This document shows, in pieces, positions 12,647 through 25,600 of a DNA stretch of 64,000 nt. The position numbers and the translations under genes are program-made. The notes beneath the pieces were generated by a model. That model did no database searches, was not told the DNA's origin, and worked only from the letters and a program-made list of their open reading frames with translations. The first letter of the stretch is position 1; each line of letters begins with the position of its first letter. This stretch comes from Lentinus brumalis (taxonomy: Eukaryota > Basidiomycota > Agaricomycetes > Polyporales > Polyporaceae): assembly GCA_001792895.1 (NCBI GenBank), contig MARA01000022.1:496001-560000 (forward strand), read 5' to 3'.

Positions 12647-15600
12647 ATCAGAAGGGGGAGATGACTGGGGCTGGTTGGCCGTGGCACTTGTACTGCTGAG
12701 TACGGCTCCAGGTTCGCCTATACTTATAGCTCTACACAATTAGTGGCACACTGCCGGGCTTTGGCATCTCCCAGCGCATGAAGATAGTCACCGCGGACGC
12801 CGAGGATCATGGAAGGACGCCGCGCGCCCCTGCCCGGACAGGGTCTGCAGTGCAGCATCGAGCGGTGAACGCTAGGAGGCCAGCGCAAGGTCGCGCAGCC
12901 ATCGTAGTATACTCAGCAGGCCAACGGCTACCTCAACAGGAATCATTGCTCTCCGCGGATACGAGCGAGTCGGACCATAGTTGACAATTGCAGAGCAGGC
13001 TATCGCCGCCCGGTGTCCTGTGTCCGGCGAGGATGCGTAAGATGAGGCGATGTCAGGTGGAGATGGACCGTACCCGGGACCACGTTTACGTGTTCTGTCT
13101 TCTACCAACACCTTGCGCACGAAGTCGAAGTAACAACGCACCTGTCGGAACGCACACAACACACTATGACCGGTCAGCACGCTTAAAGGGACACAACGCT
13201 TGAATCACATTGGTACTTACTGCAACCGCCAAACAGTGCATCTCCGGCTTCCCAGCAACATCGATCCCCGTGTGCTGCTCGCGTCCGCCCCCGGCCAGAG
13301 GTTCATAACTCCCCAAGTGGGTACATTGCCAAACACCGCCCAAGACATGCGCAGCTAAGCTTTGAACATACCGCTGCGCGAATTCGACATGGACTGCGTA
13401 GAAACGGACGTGTAGACCGGCCGAGAAGGGAGATGTATCGGCGGAAGAAGCCTTTGGTTCTCGACGACCTGGTGGCTCCGATGTCCGACATGGAGTGCAT
13501 GCTGCCTGTCTTCGTGTGTGAGTCTTCCTCCGTTCGTCCACGCTAGCCTTCATTAATTTTCAGCCTATCGCGTCTATCAGCGTCCTGCCGAGTGGGATTG
13601 CAACCTGCCTGGAAGAGACTTGCACCACGATTGTCCATCGAAGCGCGTTTACTCGCCTCATTGGCGACGCGTCCTTGCTTAGGCTGGGACCACAACCAGG
13701 CGTGCGGGATTTTTCCAGGTCTTGAGAACACCAGGCCTTGTGCGTCCAGCCTGAGTCTGAACGGTGAGTACTCTCGCACCACACTCCCAAGACGATTGGA
13801 GCTGCCTAGACCCTAGCTCTGAGGCTAGAGTCTAATATCCAACGATACGGCCTTAAGCACTTGAGCCGTGTTATAGGGCTCCGCGGCGGCGAATCCTCGA
13901 CCCCGGCCTCAAGGCCCTGGTTTCGAAGTACGATGGTATGTGCGGGAATGCGACACAGCACTGTGGGAGCGTACAAGCGTATGGGGCTCAATTGAATGTG
14001 GTCAACTGTAGAGCGAACGGGAGAAGACACGTCAGTCAGTATGGCTTCCGTCGTAGCCGGTGCGTAGCGATGCTTTTTGGAGGAATGGACGTACTAACAT
14101 AACCCAGCGACACAGCATGATGCATTATGAGTGCGTCCCCGGGGCTTCCCCAGGTCCAAGTCCCATTTCCCTTTCCCCAGTCCCTGCTTGCCATTCATAC
14201 CCCACGCCCCGGTCCGCCGGCGTCAGGTCCCAGGACGGACACGTTGGACGCGACGGACGGAACGGCTGCACGGAAGAGGTCAAATGAACGAAGTCCTGGC
14301 CATTCTCTCCGTCGACGGACTTGGCTACACGGAAGCAACACCCTGTCGTGCCTGCATCTCCGCGTGCCCTAGGACCCATGTCAGCTGCGTGGTGCGGTTG
14401 CTGCCCAGATGCAAAGATACGCCCGTACGGCGCACTCGCCAGGCAGCGCACGCGCGACTCCGTGGACGTTTGAACCACCTCACGAAGGCCGCATGTCTCG
14501 GCAGGAAGGGACCGCCGATCTCGTGTGTTCAAGGCTTGTCCAGAGCCCACGGAGAGCCGGAGCGCGTGGTTCGGGAAGGACGTGGCCGCCCGCACCGTGC
14601 GAGAGCGACGTCGTGAGCCTGGGGAAGGTGCAGCGAGAGGTCAGTGTCGATCATCGTTCGAAACAGGTTATAACTCAGACTTACGGTGGCTGTTGCGCAC
14701 TAGAGCCGACGTCGGAGTACCGTGCTGGAGTGTTCCGGGGACAAGTTGCCGCCAGCTTGGAGATTCTTCGCCTTCTGCATCCGGCTCTATAGTACATCTA
14801 TGTGAATGCCAGCTGGCGCCTTGGGAAGTGCGCATGCTCGCGACGTGATCAGTCCTTTACAACAACAGCACAAGCTTTTCGTACTCACCTTCGACAGATC
14901 GATGTCGTCCAGGGCCACTGGGAAACCTACACTGCCTGCCAGTCGCGAAGCATGCTTGCCCGACGCCGCATGAACGCATGCGCCATCGTCGACTTTCTGA
15001 CAGTGGTCCTAGCTACGACGGCTTCGCGCATTCGATTATCCCCTCGCTCGCACAGCCAGTCGAAATAGTACGTGCAGGGTTGACCGACACCAATCCAAGC
15101 TTCGTCGATCGACGTTTGCGAGGGAGTCCGGTCACCACTGGCAGCCAGGCGAGTCGCAGGTGAGTTCTCTTGGTTTCGATGGACGCCGTGAGATGGGTCA
15201 GGTTTCCGGATGCGGGCCCCCCGACATGATGTCTCGGACATGCAGAGCAAGCAGGACAAGAGTGAGAGGTCAAGAGAGCGACGACGACAGACAGCGGAGC
15301 GAATTACGCGTGATGGACATTGGACTCAAGAGAGTAGAGTAGAAGGTAGTAGAGTGTGGGTGTGCACAACGTGCGTCGTCAAACTTCACGCTTCGATCTT
15401 CGAGCCTAAGTCGGGTGCACGGTAGCACGGCTCTCCGTCCCCTGCGACTCCGGCCGCGAAGTTCAAGTCACATACCAAACATGTCGACCATCCCTTACCA
15501 TCGAGTCTTGCCCAGGCCTTGTCTCGCGGTCGTGTTCCATGTCCTATGCAAATCACAGAAATACACCACCCATTCACAGGACTCCCGAATGCATGCCAAT

Positions 15601-15914
15601 CCAGGCACGCAGTATATAAAACAATAACTAATAGTACCGAACGGCGAACGAGACACGGACGACAGGACAACCGTCAAGCAAACGAAAGGACGCGTACAAT
15701 CGACTGGCGCAAGCGAGCCGAAGCCGACCGACAGCAGCAACCAAGAGTACGGTGGGTAGGGGCGGAGGCGGAGGGTGATAGTCTTGTATGAGCACGGCAG
15801 CAGAAGAGGAGCGTAGTAGATGCAGCACACCAACAGTAGATCGTACAGTCCAACGCAGTATGTATAATGACGACAGCAGAATCCCACATCGCCGACGCCT
15901 GACGCGTACGGCCT
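12647..15914. other. 3.3-kb stretch without supportable gene
   Basis: Several minus-strand frames (for example 14125-14595, 13164-13553 and 14927-15259) are open for 100-156 codons and carry GT-AG signals at their edges. I could not join them into a product resembling any family. They may be exons of a fast-evolving gene, a decayed gene, or chance. Confidence 0.35.
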
Positions 15915-18257
15915 TCAGAAGTTCTCTGTCCGGCGGAAACACAGATGTCAGCTAACGCGTTCGCAAGAGGAACAAGGCAAAGAGAAGGCACGCACCCTTT
16001 CCGAAGAAGAACTTCGTGCCCTTGGGCGACGAGTACTTGTTGCTCATGACGTGCAGCTGCTTCGAGAGGACAGAGGGGCCGCAGAAGAACACGCCGACGT
16101 CCGTCTCGGGGTGCTTCTCCGCGATCGAGCTGAAGACGCGGTCCCAGTTCGGGCGGCCGAAGTGCGTCGGCGCGCGCAGGCTCGTGATCGCATCCTTCTC
16201 CGCGCCGACGTCCTGCACAATGATGTTGTTCATGTCCTCCTCCTTGATCTTCGCCGTCAGGTAGATGTTGATCTCAATCCGGTTCTGCGTGTCCTGCTCC
16301 TCGATGGCGTGCAGGAGCGAGTGGAACCACTCCGCCGAGCCGAAGTCACGGATGACCCAGGTGAAGTACACCTTGGACAGGCGCGTGGGCTTCGAGCTGT
16401 TGAAGTTGTTCATCCGGTACCAGATCGACTTGAGGATCGACGCGAACGGCGTGACACCGATACCGGCACCAACGAGGAGAACCGTCTCGTAGTTCAGGAA
16501 ATCCTCGGACGCGGAGCCGAACGGACCATCGACCATTACACGGGGAGAACACGGTTGATAGGCGGGTTCGCGGCGGTGCCGACGACCTTGCCTCCGGCCT
16601 CGTCCTTCTCGCTCTTGCTCTTCTTGTCGAAGTCGCAACCGACCGCCTTGGAGAGAGCACGAGTGAAGTCACCGACGACACGGATGTGGACGGAGATGTA
16701 GTCCTCCTCAGGCGCGCTGGAGTGATGTTAGCTAGAGCCGGACATATGGTGAGGCCGTACGACGTACCTGGTGAGGGTGAACGGATGCCACTGGAAGTAC
16801 GAGATCTCAGGGCAGCACAGGAAGATGTACTGGCCAGCCTGAGTGGTCGTCTTCTCCTTCTTGATCTGGATCTCCATGACGTTCGACGGGTGCTGGATGA
16901 CCTTGGAGATGTAGGTGCGGTGACGGGAGCGAACCTCACGAAGGATACGCTCGTAGATCCAGATCACACCACCAACGAGCCAGTAGCGCTACAGTTCTGT
17001 TAGCAACTGCGACCCACTGTCTGCCGTCAACTCTACTCACCCAGAAAACACCGATGGTGTTGAACGAGCAATACGGCGGCCTGTCCGGCTTAATCATGCA
17101 GAACATACCGTGCAGCTGCCAGTTGATGAAGAAGACGATGAAGAGGTGGTGAGAGTACCAGAACCACTCGAAGTGGGCGCGGCGACGCTTCTCGATGGCG
17201 AACCAGACCATGATACCGAGGGCGGCGGTCATGATCCAGCCAGTGGCGCCGGGGCCGGTGACGAAGTTGGCAGCGACGAAAGCGAGGATACGCTGGCCAG
17301 TGGTCTTCGCGTCCGTGTCGATGATCGCAAGCTCGGTGAAGTTGACCATGTGGGCGACAATGTGGACGATAGAGAAGATGACGATAGACCAGGCGACCGC
17401 CTTGTGGAAGGTGATGTTCTTGTCGAACGGAATGACCGAGTTGAGCGGGGTCTTGCGGAGCATGGAGATGAAGTTGCGGCAAACGGGGAGCAGAATGAAC
17501 GCAACATCGACGTGGAGGACGAGAGCAGCGGTACGGGCGATCGCTGGTTGGAAGTAGTGTTAGCATTGGAACCAGGACGACAGATGGCAGAATTGGGATT
17601 ATTTGGAGGTATATCCTCAGAGGACACTCTTGCCGGTCGAATTGTTACGCGCCCAACTGCGATGGATGACTACTGCTGAATGCCATCCTGTCCGCTTCGG
17701 CATGTATGACAGCTGAAACTCTGCCGTGATCATCGCAAGCACGGCCTCCAGCGCTGACCCTAGAATGGGGTTGTGCGGAAAGACCCTTTCCCGTCCTTGC
17801 TCGACGGACGATACAGCATTGACATTGCCGCGCCATGCCGTTCTTTGCGAGGTAACATAGAGAGAAAAGCAGGACGGGCGAGAGACTTACGGAAAGTGAT
17901 ACCGAAGGTGGCGCGCGCCGTGACGGAGCTGTCCTTGAGCTGGTAGTGCATGAAGCCGAACGCGATGACCAGGGCGTGGAGGAACACGAAGACGAAGAAG
18001 AACAAGCGACGTCCACCCTCGTTAATCATCCAGTGGTTGTACTTCTCCAGCATGGTGCGCGGCACATAGGGCGCGACCGGCTGGGCGGTAGTCGTGTTGC
18101 TGCGCTGGAGGCCCTGGAGGCGGCGGCGCTCGGTCTTGTTGCGCTGGAGGTGGGAGGGCTGGTTGCCATTGAGGACGATGTCGGGGTGCTGCTCGATAGA
18201 GGGGATCTTGCCGTCTGAGAAATCCATGCTGGACTGCCGCCTTTTGTTGAAAGGCAT
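15915..18257 (-). CDS. noxA: NADPH oxidase, NoxA type (gp91phox homologue)
   Basis: Membrane flavocytochrome that passes electrons from NADPH through FAD and two haems to oxygen, making superoxide; in fungi it acts in hyphal differentiation and fruiting. Exons: 17891-18257, 17041-17543, 16768-16988, 15996-16716 and a terminal 11-nt exon 15915-15925. The haem-binding helices show HKAV...HIVAHMVN and [10 protein letters not shown] with paired histidines. The FAD site is HPFTLT, the NADPH site [12 protein letters not shown] and CGPSVLSKQ. The C-terminus KENF is typical of the family. There is no EF-hand or long N-terminal domain, which fits NoxA rather than NoxC. The frame breaks once, at the C run 16542-16545, just before [10 protein letters not shown]. 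One extra C gives exactly 608 codons including stop, so a consensus error is likelier than a pseudogene. The first intron is unusually long (347 bp). Confidence 0.93.
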
Positions 18258-19014
18258 CTAAAGTCGTCTGTCTGTGTCTGTGCCGCGCTGGCGTTGTCGG
18301 TGGGGTCAGGCCAAGAGCGAAGTCGACGTCCTGCGCAGAATGAGGGCCGGCCTGCAGTGAAGGACAAGGACAAGGACAAGGGGCGGGTATGAAGAAAAGA
18401 AAGAGGGAGCGGGGGACGTCGTGGTCGACTGGGAACCTGTTTTGTGATTGCCACTGCGCTCACCCCGGCGCCTTACCCGACACACGGCCACGCCATGGCA
18501 ACCGCCCTCTCAGCAGTCGAGACTCGGACCAGAACACTGCGCCGGCACCGACATATTTAACACACATCACGCCCCGCCTGATCACAAACGTCTGTCGTCC
18601 GTGTCGTCGTCGACGTGCCCAACGACGAGCAAGGCATCCGGAGCACTCAACGCCCTCAGCGAACGGACAGCGCGCGCGGCCCGGGGTCGCTTCGTTGCAG
18701 AACGAAGGTGTGGCGATCATCGCGCGACGGCATCAAGCTCAAGGCTGGTCAAGGCCCGGCAGAGCAGTCGATGGTGGGTGCCGCGGTGGCGTTGCTGGAC
18801 ACCGCTCCTGCAAGACGGGAGTCCTTCTGCTGCGTACGGCATCCTGCATCATTCGTCGCGATAGCTTCTGTTGTCCTCGGATGTCGCTTTGAAAGCACCA
18901 GCCATCCCGCCCGTAGCTCGGCCACGCATGCATTCAGCAATCCCTTATCTATCAGAGTCACCTGCGTGCACCTGCGCATCCCCGTCGAGGAAGCCTGAAC
19001 GCCCGACCACATCA
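18258..19014. other. intergenic region upstream of noxA
   Basis: Promoter side of noxA and 3' side of the GH28 gene. It holds a short GGACAA tandem repeat around 18362-18381 and pyrimidine-rich tracts on the noxA sense strand, common in basidiomycete promoters. Open frames here are short and overlapping. Confidence 0.5.
18362..18381. repeat. short GGACAA hexanucleotide tandem repeat
   Basis: About three tandem copies of GGACAA, roughly 105 bp upstream of the noxA start codon. A small microsatellite, probably length-variable between strains. Confidence 0.7.
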
Positions 19015-21337
19015 TCACATCTTGACCGCACCATCGCCAGTGCATGCTGTCCGTGGGCGAGTTCCATTTATGTCGCAGACAACGGGGGTGCGATGTATAA
19101 ATAACAGACTCATCAGCACACGGGCAAATGACGCAGGAGGTTGGTACATAGTAGCCTCCGGCGTGGTTAGAGTGCGACTCACCCCCGCTAGGCAGCCCGG
19201 CAGAATTGGCAACGTTCACGCAAGTGTATGCCGGAGCCTCGCCGCTGGGAACCGTAACATTAATTTCGCGGAATGTCACGTCTGTGCATGGTGCCGCAGA
19301 ACTGCATTCGAGATCAACGACTGCGGGGAAAAGGCGATCATCAGTTGCGGGCCGGTGCATTCAACAGATGTCGGAGGTGCGTACTCGTAGACGTCTGTGC
19401 TGTCCCCGTCCAGTTCTCGAATGTGAGATTGGCGAACTGCAGCCTGGACGGTTCGTCTCCACTGATCACCAGTGCGCCCGAGCATGGTAACACCGTATGC
19501 AATGGTCAGTGATTATAGCACCCTTCGGTCAACCTGGGCCAAAGACGCACGGGTGTCCGAGGTTTGTCTGGTACAGCTGGATGGGCGTCGTCACTTGGTC
19601 GACCTTGACGTTGCGCGCTACAACACCAGACACACGCCCTAGGAAAGGTCAGAACTGTCAGCTTCCTGACTTACACGCATATATGAAAAGAACAGTGAGA
19701 GGGAAGAGACACACCTCCCCCGGCTCCGCCACCGGTCGGCGGGAAGCCAATCCGCGTATTCGTCCACGACTTCAAGTACACCTGTCAACAGTCAATCTGC
19801 CAGTCAGCCACACCATCGTGACTCTGAGAGACAGACGAACAGCCGGCATATGTACTTACCCCATGCTCTAGCAAAGGCTGGACTTGCGGGTCCGGTCGAA
19901 TAAGCTACTCTTCCCTGTCAGCCAGTCGACAAGCCGTGCTTGCGGCCAGTCTCACCGTGATGTCCTCGAGGACGACGTTCTCGACGTAGTCTGGCTATAG
20001 CGCGATGGAGCGTCAGTTCGCCTGGTCGACTGTGGTACTCTGGTACTCACGAGCTCGGCGTATTGTCCCAGAGACCCGAACGCGATGCCCGTGCCGCCGC
20101 GGCAGGTAATGTTGCGTGCGAAGATGTTCGTCGAGTTCTGCTCGTCCGCGTCAAACAGATTGTTCAACGCGGATCAAGGCGATGCACCAGTAGAGATGTG
20201 GTCAGAGATGGTGAGCACAAGACAGATGCCGAAAGGCTGGGGCTGGGGCTGATGGGTTCGTGCAACTGTGGTACCGAAGTTCACGTACCCCCTTGATCGC
20301 CAGGCAGTCGTCACCAGATGTGATCTGTGGGAGCGCAGATCCAACTTCAATAACAGACGATGGAAGTGACGGGAGGAGAACAACACGTACATCCCAGTTC
20401 ACCATCGTTATGTTGTCTGAACGATAGGTATCGATGCCTGTAGGAGCGCAGTGAGATCAGTCGTAGACCTTCACCTGTACATCTCATGGCTCACCGTCAG
20501 TGTTCCACACAATGCTGCAAGTGATTGTCAGCAACCACAGGGGTCAGTTCAGCGAAACGTCCTCACTTTTGCCCAAACCACCTCTCATCCGCATTCTCTG
20601 CTACACAAGTCATCCCATCGTACACCACATCCCGCGAGTCTGCGACCGCATTGCACCAGAACGGCGGGGCCTCGACCTTGAAGTTCCTGACCGTGCCGCG
20701 CGTGACATTCGACAGCGTGAGCGAGACGGGGCGTCCGTCCCCGTCGAGCCGCGTCGCGTTACCGTACCACGACCACCAACTCTGCCCGTTCCCGACGATG
20801 CCGCCCGTGCCGTGTGCGTCGAGGGTGAAGTCGTGGCCCGAGATGACGAACCAGGAGGCTTGCGACTGGATGAATATGACGCGGTAGGTGGACGCGGGGT
20901 CCATCCAGTACGGGAGGTCGAAGACAAACTATGATGCTGTGAGCGGGTACGACGTCCGTTGCGGCTGGAGCGGACTCACGTTCAGCGAGCCGTGCAAATC
21001 GACATGTGAGTTGGCGAGATCCCAATGCATTTTCCTGTGTTCCATGTCAAGTAGTGTGGACGCCTGGAGACAAGGCTGGTCGAATCACCTCGTGATGTTG
21101 TACTCCCCGGGCTGGAACACTGTAGTGCCGCCATGGCCGCACTCGCCTATGGCTGCTTCAATCTACACATGAACGGTCAGTTGCATCTGCCACCTGGTAA
21201 GAAGGCGGTGGATCGCGCACCTGAGAGACATCGCTTCTGCCCCGCCCTAGCGGCTTCAGCGTGCATGTCTTCGCAAGAGCTTGAAGCGCGTACAGCGCGG
21301 CAAGGAGAGCAAGCTTCCCTGTGCCTATGGTATGCAT
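19015..21337 (-). CDS. secreted GH28 glycoside hydrolase, exo-polygalacturonase type
   Basis: Hydrolyses galacturonan-type pectin outside the cell. Fifteen exons from 21221-21337 to 19015-19046 sum to exactly 432 codons including stop. The start gives a signal peptide (MHTIGTGKLALLAALYALQA). Family signatures follow in order: NTDGIDTYRS with the first catalytic Asp, SGDDCLAIKG with the Asp pair, then CRGGTGIAFGSLGQY and VYLKSWTN as counterparts of the GHG and RIK motifs. In endo-acting enzymes the third motif has a histidine (G-H-G); here it is G-T-G, and the RIK site reads LKSW, which fits exo-acting members. The C-terminus has paired cysteines (LECSSAAPC, YTCVN) and several N-glycosylation sites. 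Exons of 20, 36 and 32 nt are short but phase-consistent. Exo-rhamnogalacturonase is the main alternative. Confidence 0.9.
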
Positions 21338-21385
21338 CTCGACGAACCTGCTCGTAGACGCATTCGTGCCGGATGCCTCCTCACT

Positions 21386-21391
21386 CTTATA
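21386..21391 (-). promoter_or_regulatory. TATA-like box of the GH28 gene
   Basis: Reads TATAAG on the minus strand about 50 bp upstream of the GH28 start codon, a plausible core promoter position. Match to consensus only. Confidence 0.35.
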
Positions 21392-22646
21392 TGAGGGCGG
21401 AACAAGCAGTTTATGTCATGCATGTCATGGACGCTGCTCAGCGCACAACTGACCACAGTCACGAGGAGTTTGAGGCAAGCCAGGAAGGAGGATCACGAGA
21501 GAAGCGGGCCGGCTCCGCATCTTCGCAGGTCTCGGGGAATTGTTTTCAGGGCATCGGTTTCCCATGACGGTGATTACACGGAATAGTCTGGCGAGATCGG
21601 ACGCGCAGAGCATGATACTGGTGCGCTGCTTGAGGCGTCGTGCAGCCACCCATGACTAGTGAGTGCCTACATCAGTAGTAGTGCTCGATGCGGAGGAAGT
21701 ATCACAACTTCGTCTCCGGCACCAAATTCGCATTTTCTGGAGCACGTCCAGAGTCACGGAAGCCTTTCTCATTAGACTCCAAACGACAGCTTCATCATAT
21801 ATCGCGTTGTGGTATGCGGAGTCGGTGTACCAGAGCAGTAAAGGCAGAATGCGCACCGAGAACTGTGTAGAGTACATGTCTCGACATGCACTATGATATA
21901 CACCATTTGGAAGGTTGCGACCCTCTTGGTCATTTCAGAGTGGCTATATGCACCTACAGGAGTTGTTGGTGATGAATTAGAGTCGACTAAGGACTACGTA
22001 TTGCATCTACTCACCTATACTTGTTCAGAACGACAGCCTGGCACCCATCGGTATACCTCCCTGCACCAAGCTGCGAATGCCTCATTGACCACCCATCCCG
22101 CAGCTCCCACCCATGGCCTCGAACGACATCCCAAGAACTCGACTGTGCCTTCTCCGTATAGATAATAACAGAGACGCACCCATGACCTCAGACTGTGTTG
22201 ATGCTCTTCAAGATGCCTCCGACAGCCTCCGACGCGCAGACTGAAATTGCTTGTATGGTCACCACGTACCGGTCGTCGACGCGGTCGTCGGGAGAAACAC
22301 GCTCATTACAGGCATGATAGCGTGGTCTGATGCCGGACGTTGAGGATGTGTTATAACGAAGTACCTGGGATGGTGGGTGGTGGTGGGAAGCAAGCCAGGC
22401 GCTATTGCGAGCGCATCGCGCGTGCCAGTGACCTGGACCACAACATCGCCGGCGACGAGTCGACACTCGGATACGCCTATACGTATCGACGTCGCCACGA
22501 GCGTTGTTGAGAGCGTCAGCATCGGCGTCCGGACACACGACGCGCGTCGGGACCTGCTTATCCTCGGCACCCACGACACTCTTGTCCAGCTTCCCTCATC
22601 TTTGCCCACGCCCTCGACGCCTCCGACCGCGTCGTCGACGTTCAGA
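21392..22646. other. divergent intergenic region, GH28 to ABC transporter
   Basis: Shared upstream region of the leftward GH28 gene and the rightward transporter. Only short frames are seen. Open plus sequence before 22647 continues into the transporter frame from 22377, but the residues there lack membrane character, so I start that gene at 22647. Confidence 0.5.
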
Positions 22647-25600
22647 ATGACAGTCTGCGGCGACACGACTCTCGCTACGCTCTCGGACGCGTGCGTGCGC
22701 GAGTTCTGGGCTGCCGTCGTTCCTACCGCGCTCGTCGGCCTCATACTGCTCGCAGCCATCCCACCCGTCCATGCGTTGCTCCGTAGAGCCCAGAGGCCCT
22801 TCACCAACTTCCTGTCGCTGTGTGAAGCCGAAGTGCTGATTGCTGGAGACGGAAATGTACCCGAGGACGAGGACGAGGGAGTGCCGCTTTGGCGTACGCT
22901 CATCCTGTCTACGGTCGCGCTCGTCGAGACATTGCTCTGGGTCGGTGTTGGTTGTTACAGTATCGTCGTCAACCCGAAGACACCTGGAACGGTGTGCGCG
23001 ACTTCCTCGTGGCTGTAACCTGGTTCTACGCTACCCTCCGGCCTGTGGTCTGGCCAAGCGCGACCGCTCCTGCGGACCTGCTGTCCCTCTTCACCATACA
23101 TCTCGTCCTTGGTATAGTCACGTACTTCGGACATCTCTACGACCGCTATGTCTATGATGCACCGATGCCCAGCACGCTCAGGTCTGCCGTATATGTGATC
23201 AACCTCTTCGCGGTAGCTGGTCTGTTAATCCTGGTCCTCAACATGCCGCTGGGCATCCCGAGCAAGCGTATAAAGAAGGAGGACATCGTGAGTCCTTATC
23301 TTGAGCTCGCACGCTCTCCTCATGCAAACGATTCCCAGGGCAAATCCGTCTCCCCTGAAGACTACACGACCGTCTGGGGGTGGGCGACCTTCCGCTGGGT
23401 GGTCCCGCTGCTCGAGAAGGGGACTTACAACACACTGAATGAGGAGGATGTCTGGAAGCTCAGCCCGACCATGCAGGCGCGCCCCTTGTACATCAAGTTC
23501 TCGCGCTCCTCTGGCAAGCTGTTGAAGCGGCTCTGGCAGGCGAACTCGCTCGACCTCATTCTGGACTTCATCCTCACGTACGTGAGCGTCGTGTTCAACT
23601 ACGCTGGGCCGTTTTTCTTGAAGCGCATCCTCGATGCTCTCGACACGAACACCAAGGGGCCGCTCCCTGAGCGACGCGCACTCGCGTTCGTGTACGCGTT
23701 CCTCGCCTTCATCAGCTCGTTGTGCAAGGCAGAGTCGGATGCGCAGCATCTCTGGTACGGCCGTCGCGCTGCGACCCGCATCCGCACAGAGCTCATGACA
23801 GCCATCTACGACAAGGCCCTGAAGCGCAAGGACTACTCCGGTATTGTGGACAAGGACGCGGCCAACAAGAAGGCGAAACCTCCTGGCGCGAAGGAGGATG
23901 CCAAGGCAGACGAGCCTAAGGCAGGAGCAGACATTGGCAAGATCGTGAACCTCATGGCGGGCGACGCAAACCGGATCTCGATGACTGCCTCGGCAATGTA
24001 CTTCGTCTACGGAGGTGGGTTCCTGTGTCTCTGGCTATGCAGTGCGACGTATTGACATACTACGCAGCGCCCTTTGAAATTGTCATCGCGTCCATATTCC
24101 TCTACCAGTAAGAGAAATGCCACTCCGCAAGTTGCGTTCGACAACTCATAGGGTTCTTCCAGGCTGCTGGGATGGTCCGCCTTCGCAGGCTTCTTCGTCC
24201 TTATACTCAGTTGGCCTCTCAACAACTTCGCTACTAGACGATCCATACGCATTCAGAAGGGTGTCTCCACTGCACGGGATAAACGTATGGGTGTCCTGAA
24301 CGAGCTAATCAGCGCCGTGAAGTTTATCAAGTTCTTCGCCTGGGAGGACCGTTGGATCCAGCGCGTTCTCGAGGCGCGTGAGGTCGAGATGCAGTGGATG
24401 ATCAAGTGTATGCCTCTCTCTCGCGACACCTTGCATTGCAGGGACTGGACGATGCTCATCTCCGCCTGACAGCCCGTGTCAACTCCGTTTGCTTCTCTTT
24501 GATATGGACGTGCGCCCCTATCCTGGTCTCAGTCACGTCATTCTTCGTATACGTTGCTCGCGGCAACGAGCTGACGATCGGCACTGCGTTTACGGTGAGC
24601 CGCCTTCATGGCCCGTTGCCGTAACGATGTTCATCACTGACTCCTTGCAGGCGATTGCGCTGTACCAGATGGTCAGGGCTCCCCTCAATGTAATCCCGGT
24701 GTGGATTGTCCAGATCCTCCAGGTATTTGATGGGACACTCGCCGTGCTCTGACCATAGCTGACCCTCATATAGTCGAAAGTAGCGCTTGACCGAATCTCA
24801 ACCTATCTTGACGAAGACGAGGTGGACGAACAGGTGTCGACTATTAAGAAGGGCCGCGTACCGCCATCCGCCGAGACCGAGACCGGACTCGGCATCGTTA
24901 ACGGCACGTTCAAATGGAACGAGGTCGAAGAGAAGAAGGTCGAGGACAAGGGTAAAGCCAAGGACAACGGCAAGAAGACCAATGGTACCAACGGATCTGA
25001 GACGGCAGCGAGTCCCGCGGACGAGACAGCGACCGCGGTGGACGATGCGTCTATCACAAGTGCAGGACTAACGTCCGTCGCGGACCACCGCTTCGAGCTG
25101 CGGGACATCAGCGTCATGTTCCCTGACCGCCAGCTCACGCTCGTCACTGGGCCCACGGCCAGCGGCAAGACTGCCCTTCTGATGGCGCTCCTTGGTGAGC
25201 TGACTACGCTCGAGGGTCGCATCGTCATGTCCAAGAATCCGTCTAAGGTGGACGAGCACGGTCTCTCGCACACGATCTCCTATGCCGCGCAGTCGCCATG
25301 GCTCCGTCACCAGAGTATCAAGGAGAACATCCTGTTCGGATATCCGTATGACGAGGAGCGCTACAACGCTGTCGTGGAGTGTTGTGCGTTGCAGCCAGAC
25401 TTGGACATTCTTGAGGACGGCGATGCAACCGAGATCGGAGCGCGGTGAGTGCCCTGATTGTCTCTGTCTCGATGTTCCTACTGACTCTTTGCATGCAGTG
25501 GTGTCAGTCTGTCTGGTGGTCAGAAGGCTCGGTAAGAATAGTTCCGACTCAAGCTCCATGCTCACATCTGATGCGTTGTGTGCAGTGTTGCACTTGCACG

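Noticed and set aside
16051..16701. Long plus-strand frame opposite noxA (216 codons), and similar ones at 17110-17679
   Set aside because: Antisense shadow of conserved noxA exons; rich in Arg/Asp/Val as expected from reading GC-biased codons backwards.
22377..22646. Upstream in-frame ATG (22377) as transporter start
   Set aside because: The extra 90 residues are Thr/Ser/Val-rich without membrane character; the start at 22647 leads directly into the first helix.
23225..23749. Minus frames opposite the ABC transporter
   Set aside because: Shadows of the transporter exons, whose sense translation shows all ABC motifs.
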